Below, in pieces: positions 6,217 through 8,572 of a stretch of 8,572 bases of DNA. Location of the stretch: assembly GCA_902796705.1 (NCBI GenBank), contig CADBQF010000211.1, forward strand, positions 1-8,572. Direction: 5' to 3'. The first letter of the stretch is position 1; each line of letters opens with the position of its first letter. Source of the stretch: Ruminococcus flavefaciens (GTDB lineage Bacteria > Bacillota > Clostridia > Oscillospirales > Ruminococcaceae). The position numbers were made by a program, and so were the translations under genes. The notes under the pieces are model-generated. The model did not search any database and was not told the DNA's origin. It worked only from the letters and a program-made list of their open reading frames with translations.

Positions 6217-6699
6217 TTACCAAGCCATATTGTCAAATATCTCTTCTGTTTCTGTGCGGACATCGTCCTTGGAAACGTTCATGTAGTAGCTGTAGATACT
6301 GAGGATAAAGCTTGCATCGGCTGAATCGATCATGCCGTCAGAATAGACATCAGCACGTTCGAGGAAATACGCACGTTCCTCCGGATCTTCTTTACCGCCG
6401 TTGTTTACAGCTCTTGCATAGTAGTCCATTACAAGGCAAGCATCAACAGCATCTACAGAACCGTCTTCGTTTACATCACCGTATGCACCGAACTGGAAAT
6501 CTGTATCGCCCCATGATTCTTTCAGGTCAGCGTATTTTGCGTTGATCTCTGCGATAAGCTCAGGATCTTTGTCAGATACGTCCCAAGGCATGGGAATACC
6601 GTATGACTTGTTCGGATCGTCTTCTATAGCTGAAGCTGAAAGCGGAAGAGCTGCAAAACCGAGAACACCGGCAGCAAGTAAAGAAATAAACTTTTTCAT
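6217..6699 (-). CDS. small secreted dockerin protein without catalytic domain
   Basis: 160 residues. Signal peptide 1-24 (MKK, hydrophobic core, SASA cleavage site). Residues 25-72 are a polar, partly helical region with no recognised fold. The dockerin module spans about 73-141. Loop 1 is DVNEDGSVDAVD (75-86) and loop 2 is DVYSDGMIDSAD (117-128); both keep the calcium-binding Asp/Asn positions and are followed by helices ending DYYARAV and SIYSYYM. The loops start 42 residues apart, longer than in clostridial type I dockerins but in the style of Ruminococcus ones. An acidic tail (144-160) ends DNMAW. AGGAGG lies 8 nt before the ATG. With no enzyme or binding domain seen, it may be a structural or competing cellulosome component, or region 25-72 may have an unknown role. 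It is monocistronic by promoter and terminator. Confidence 0.9.
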   Translation of the reverse strand: MKKFISLLAAGVLGFAALPLSASAIEDDPNKSYGIPMPWDVSDKDPELIAEINAKYADLKESWGDTDFQFGAYGDVNEDGSVDAVDACLVMDYYARAVNNGGKEDPEERAYFLERADVYSDGMIDSADASFILSIYSYYMNVSKDDVRTETEEIFDNMAW

Positions 6700-6738
6700 T
6701 TTCCATTCCTCCTGAAAATATTTATATTTTATATGCGT

Positions 6739-6769
6739 ATGAGATGTATTGTGCTTTATACCACCTCAT
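6739..6769 (-). promoter_or_regulatory. stem-loop in the dockerin gene 5' leader
   Basis: In the predicted leader (about 107 nt), AUGAGGUGGUAU and AUACAUCUCAU form an 11-bp stem with one bulged G and one G-U pair, loop AAAGCACA. It ends about 25 nt upstream of the AGGAGG, so it does not hide the ribosome site. It matches no riboswitch that I recognise. It may stabilise the mRNA. Confidence 0.45.
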
Positions 6770-6812
6770 TTCAATTATGTCTGACGGTTATTCGCCGCCT
6801 TTCTTTGTACAT

Positions 6813-6841
6813 ATTATATAATAATACAGTGCCATTGTCAA
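6813..6841 (-). promoter_or_regulatory. perfect-consensus promoter of the dockerin gene
   Basis: On the minus strand, TTGACA (6836-6841), a 17-bp spacer and TATAAT (6813-6818): both hexamers match sigma-A consensus fully. Just upstream is an A+T-rich tract with a (TA) run (6844-6858), which could act as an UP element. Predicted start is near 6806. This suggests strong, possibly constitutive, transcription. Confidence 0.88.
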
Positions 6842-7002
6842 TCATATATATATATATAATTTAATCAAAAATTCTGTGCAGTGCATAAAACAAGTTTTCT
6901 GATAAATTTGCTTTTTTGTGAAATTAGCTGAATCTAAGGATAAATATTTGCCGATTTTTGTTTATATAATTTAAATACTCCGTCGGTAAACGATCAAATA
7001 AT
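6842..7002. other. A+T-rich intergenic DNA between divergent promoters
   Basis: About 160 bp separate the minus-strand dockerin promoter and the first plus-strand lyase promoter; the whole gene-free stretch is 6700-7190. It holds a TA-dinucleotide run (6844-6858) and several A/T tracts. A TATAAT at 6965-6970 has no matching -35. No ORF with a ribosome binding site, RNA gene or clear repeat was seen here. Confidence 0.7.
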
Positions 7003-7031
7003 TTGACTTTCCTGAATGAGTCCACTATAAT
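7003..7031 (+). promoter_or_regulatory. upstream promoter (distal) of the pectate lyase gene
   Basis: TTGACT (7003-7008), a 17-bp spacer and TATAAT (7026-7031). Predicted start is near 7038, giving a leader of about 150 nt that would include the TGTAC inverted repeat and the proximal promoter. Confidence 0.72.
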
Positions 7032-7083
7032 CCTTCCGCCAAAAGACTATTTTACACATACTGATTTAATGAAAGCAGGAAAA

Positions 7084-7100
7084 TGTACAAGAAAAGTACA
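7084..7100. promoter_or_regulatory. TGTAC-N7-GTACA inverted repeat, candidate operator
   Basis: Perfect 5-bp arms TGTAC (7084-7088) and GTACA (7096-7100) lie 8 bp upstream of the proximal -35 and downstream of the distal promoter. Placement fits an activator site for the proximal promoter or a roadblock for the distal one. No regulator gene is in the window, and the short arms leave chance possible. Confidence 0.4.
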
Positions 7101-7108
7101 ATTTTACA

Positions 7109-7137
7109 TTGAATATCCGTAAATAATATTGTATAAT
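7109..7137 (+). promoter_or_regulatory. proximal promoter of the pectate lyase gene
   Basis: TTGAAT (7109-7114), a 17-bp spacer and TATAAT (7132-7137). Predicted start is near 7144, leaving a leader of about 47 nt with AGGAGG at 7177-7182, 8 nt before the ATG. Confidence 0.78.
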
Positions 7138-7190
7138 TATATTAATAGTATAGGATTTTGTTAATAAAATTTATTCAGGAGGTATTAAAA

Positions 7191-8572
7191 ATGAAAGGAA
7201 GATCAAAACGCATAGCTGCGTTGCTCACCGGTGTTATGACAGCCGTTTCTGTCATGCCGGGATTTTCAAAAAATTCTGACACAAAGCTGATGAAGACAGA
7301 AGCCGCCGCAAACGGTATCCTCGCTTTCCCCGGTGCTGTCGGCGGAGGCAAATACGCTACCGGCGGCAGAGGCGGAGAAGTCTACCACGTCACCAACCTC
7401 AACGACAGCGGAGAGGGTTCTTTCCGTGATGCCGTCAGCAAGTCCGGACGCATCGTCGTCTTCGATGTGAGCGGAACTATCGAGCTGAAAAGCAATATCC
7501 TCTGCTCCGGAAACATAACTATCGCCGGACAGACCGCTCCCGGCGGTTCGGGCATCACCCTCAAGAATTACAAAATGGGTATGTCCGGGGATAATATCAT
7601 CTGCCGCTACATAAGCTCACGCCCCGGCCCGTATGCTTCCACAAGCTCCGGAAATGACGCATGGGGCGGTGCAAAGGGTTCAAATTCTATCATCGACCAC
7701 TGCTCAATGGGCTGGACGACTGACGAACAGTGGGGACTCTACTCGAACAATATGAACTATACCGTTCAGTATTCCGTTCTCGGCCCGGCAGATTCGTGGG
7801 GCGGCCACAAGAAAGGCCTGCACGGTTTCGGCATCATGCTCGGCAAAGGCGACCTGACCTTCGACCACAATCTAATTATCCACAATGTCTCACGTAATTT
7901 CCGTGGAAAAGTCCCGGATCAGTACACGGCTGACTTCACCAATAATATCATCTACGACTGGGGCTACCAGACGACATACGGAACGATCGGTCATCTCAAC
8001 TATGTGAATAATACCCTCAAAGCCGGAAATTCCACTACAGGCGGCTATCACTGGATGTACGTTGACAGCACCACCAAGCCGCAGAATTTCAAGGTCTACT
8101 GCTCCGGAAACCGCATGATAAACAAGGACGGCTCTATCAACGGCATAACCAACGACAACTGGGCAGGCGTAACAGTCAAGGAATCTATCGGCATAACAAA
8201 GAACGACCTCTACAGTGCAACGCCTTTCGGAATAAATATCAACGGCGAGAATGTCTCGACCGCTTCCACCTGCGAGAGTGCGGCTGCTTCGTATGACCAC
8301 GTTATCCAGTTCGCCGGAAACGGTATCGCTCCCGACAAGAGAACGGCTATCGACCAGCAGTGTGCGAACGAGACAAAGAACGGAACAGGTTCATGCAGCG
8401 GTACATCTGCATACGACGCTTCCATGACCGACCTCGATAAATACAGCATCAAGTGCGGCGTGACTTATACATATCCCTCCGCTGTCACCAAAAAGACCAT
8501 TACCGACAACGATAACGACGGCATGGACGACAACTGGGAGCTTGAAAGAGGTCTTGATCCGACCGATGCCAA
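7191..8572 (+). CDS. secreted pectate lyase, PL1-like (3' end outside window)
   Basis: Exported right-handed beta-helix lyase that cleaves polygalacturonate by calcium-dependent beta-elimination. 460 codons are visible and the frame is open at the edge. The signal peptide is 1 to about 25 (KGRSKR, then a hydrophobic core), but the cleavage site is unclear. The lyase domain starts with AFPGAVGGGKYATGGRGG (45-62), then VTNLNDSGEGSFRDAV (67-82) and VVFDVSGTIEL (89-99). IIDHCSMGW with DE (167-179) holds probable calcium-binding Asp residues, and HNVSRNFRGK (231-240) holds the probable catalytic Arg; many relatives have RNPR there. After the helix, an Asp-rich calcium-type repeat DNDNDGMDDNWELERGLDP (439-457) is common at the end of such lyases. 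A dockerin may follow, but lies outside. The start is fixed by AGGAGG 8 nt upstream. Two promoters precede it. Confidence 0.92.
   Translation, partial: MKGRSKRIAALLTGVMTAVSVMPGFSKNSDTKLMKTEAAANGILAFPGAVGGGKYATGGRGGEVYHVTNLNDSGEGSFRDAVSKSGRIVVFDVSGTIELKSNILCSGNITIAGQTAPGGSGITLKNYKMGMSGDNIICRYISSRPGPYASTSSGNDAWGGAKGSNSIIDHCSMGWTTDEQWGLYSNNMNYTVQYSVLGPADSWGGHKKGLHGFGIMLGKGDLTFDHNLIIHNVSRNFRGKVPDQYTADFTNNIIYDWGYQTTYGTIGHLNYVNNTLKAGNSTTGGYHWMYVDSTTKPQNFKVYCSGNRMINKDGSINGITNDNWAGVTVKESIGITKNDLYSATPFGININGENVSTASTCESAAASYDHVIQFAGNGIAPDKRTAIDQQCANETKNGTGSCSGTSAYDASMTDLDKYSIKCGVTYTYPSAVTKKTITDNDNDGMDDNWELERGLDPTDA

Noticed and set aside
6806..6811. TGTACA near the dockerin transcription start as a site shared with the lyase TGTAC repeat
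   Set aside because: A single self-complementary hexamer in A+T-rich DNA is too weak to link the two promoters.
6844..6858. TA-dinucleotide run as a phase-variable tract
   Set aside because: It is outside the -35/-10 spacer and short, so slippage would not change promoter spacing; it could at most affect an UP element.
7069..7122. 17-residue frame (MKAGKCTRKVQFYIEYP) in the lyase leader, possible leader peptide
   Set aside because: It has no Shine-Dalgarno before its ATG, would be transcribed only from the distal promoter, and has no run of regulatory codons.
7890..8300. 136-codon minus-strand frame
   Set aside because: It is the antisense shadow of the pectate lyase, with no start signals.

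Overview
The window looks like chromosomal DNA from a Gram-positive, dockerin-producing anaerobe, most likely Ruminococcus or a close relative in the Clostridia. Reasons: secreted proteins with dockerin modules; one dockerin whose second repeat ends in the 'DAS..IL..Y.YY' style familiar from Ruminococcus; strong AGGAGG-type ribosome binding sites; A+T-rich intergenic DNA with sigma-A type promoters at 17-bp spacing; and genes of moderate G+C. The genus is an inference from protein style, not from a marker gene.

Left half (1-4209, minus strand): one apparent operon read from right to left. A clear promoter (4181-4209) precedes a small three-segment membrane protein with an acidic tail, a D-2-hydroxyacid dehydrogenase, glutamate 5-kinase (proB, short form without a PUA domain), gamma-glutamyl phosphate reductase (proA) and an Ala/Glu/Lys-rich repeat protein that runs off the left edge. 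Junctions are tight (4-bp overlap, then gaps of 16, 27 and 19 nt). ProB and ProA do the first two steps from glutamate to proline. No proC is seen. The roles of the membrane protein and the repeat protein are unknown.

Middle (4210-5074): a divergent plus-strand glutathione-peroxidase-family gene with its own extended -10 promoter. It has the Cys pair expected of a thioredoxin-dependent enzyme. It converges on the next gene across a 66-bp near-perfect palindrome (4984-5049).

Right half (5075-8572): a plant cell-wall (pectin) module. A secreted SGNH/GDSL esterase with a degenerate C-terminal dockerin and a small secreted dockerin protein without a catalytic domain lie in tandem on the minus strand. 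Each has its own promoter, with an intrinsic terminator between them. Divergent from them is a secreted PL1-type pectate lyase, cut by the right edge, with two near-consensus tandem promoters and an inverted repeat between them. A pectate lyase beside a GDSL esterase suggests joint attack on esterified pectin, with attachment to a cellulosome through dockerins.

I saw no CRISPR array, transposase, phage gene, tRNA or rRNA, and nothing I would call a wholly new system. The most unusual items are the catalytic-domain-free dockerin protein under a perfect-consensus promoter, the 66-bp palindrome, and the two unexplained proteins in the proBA operon.
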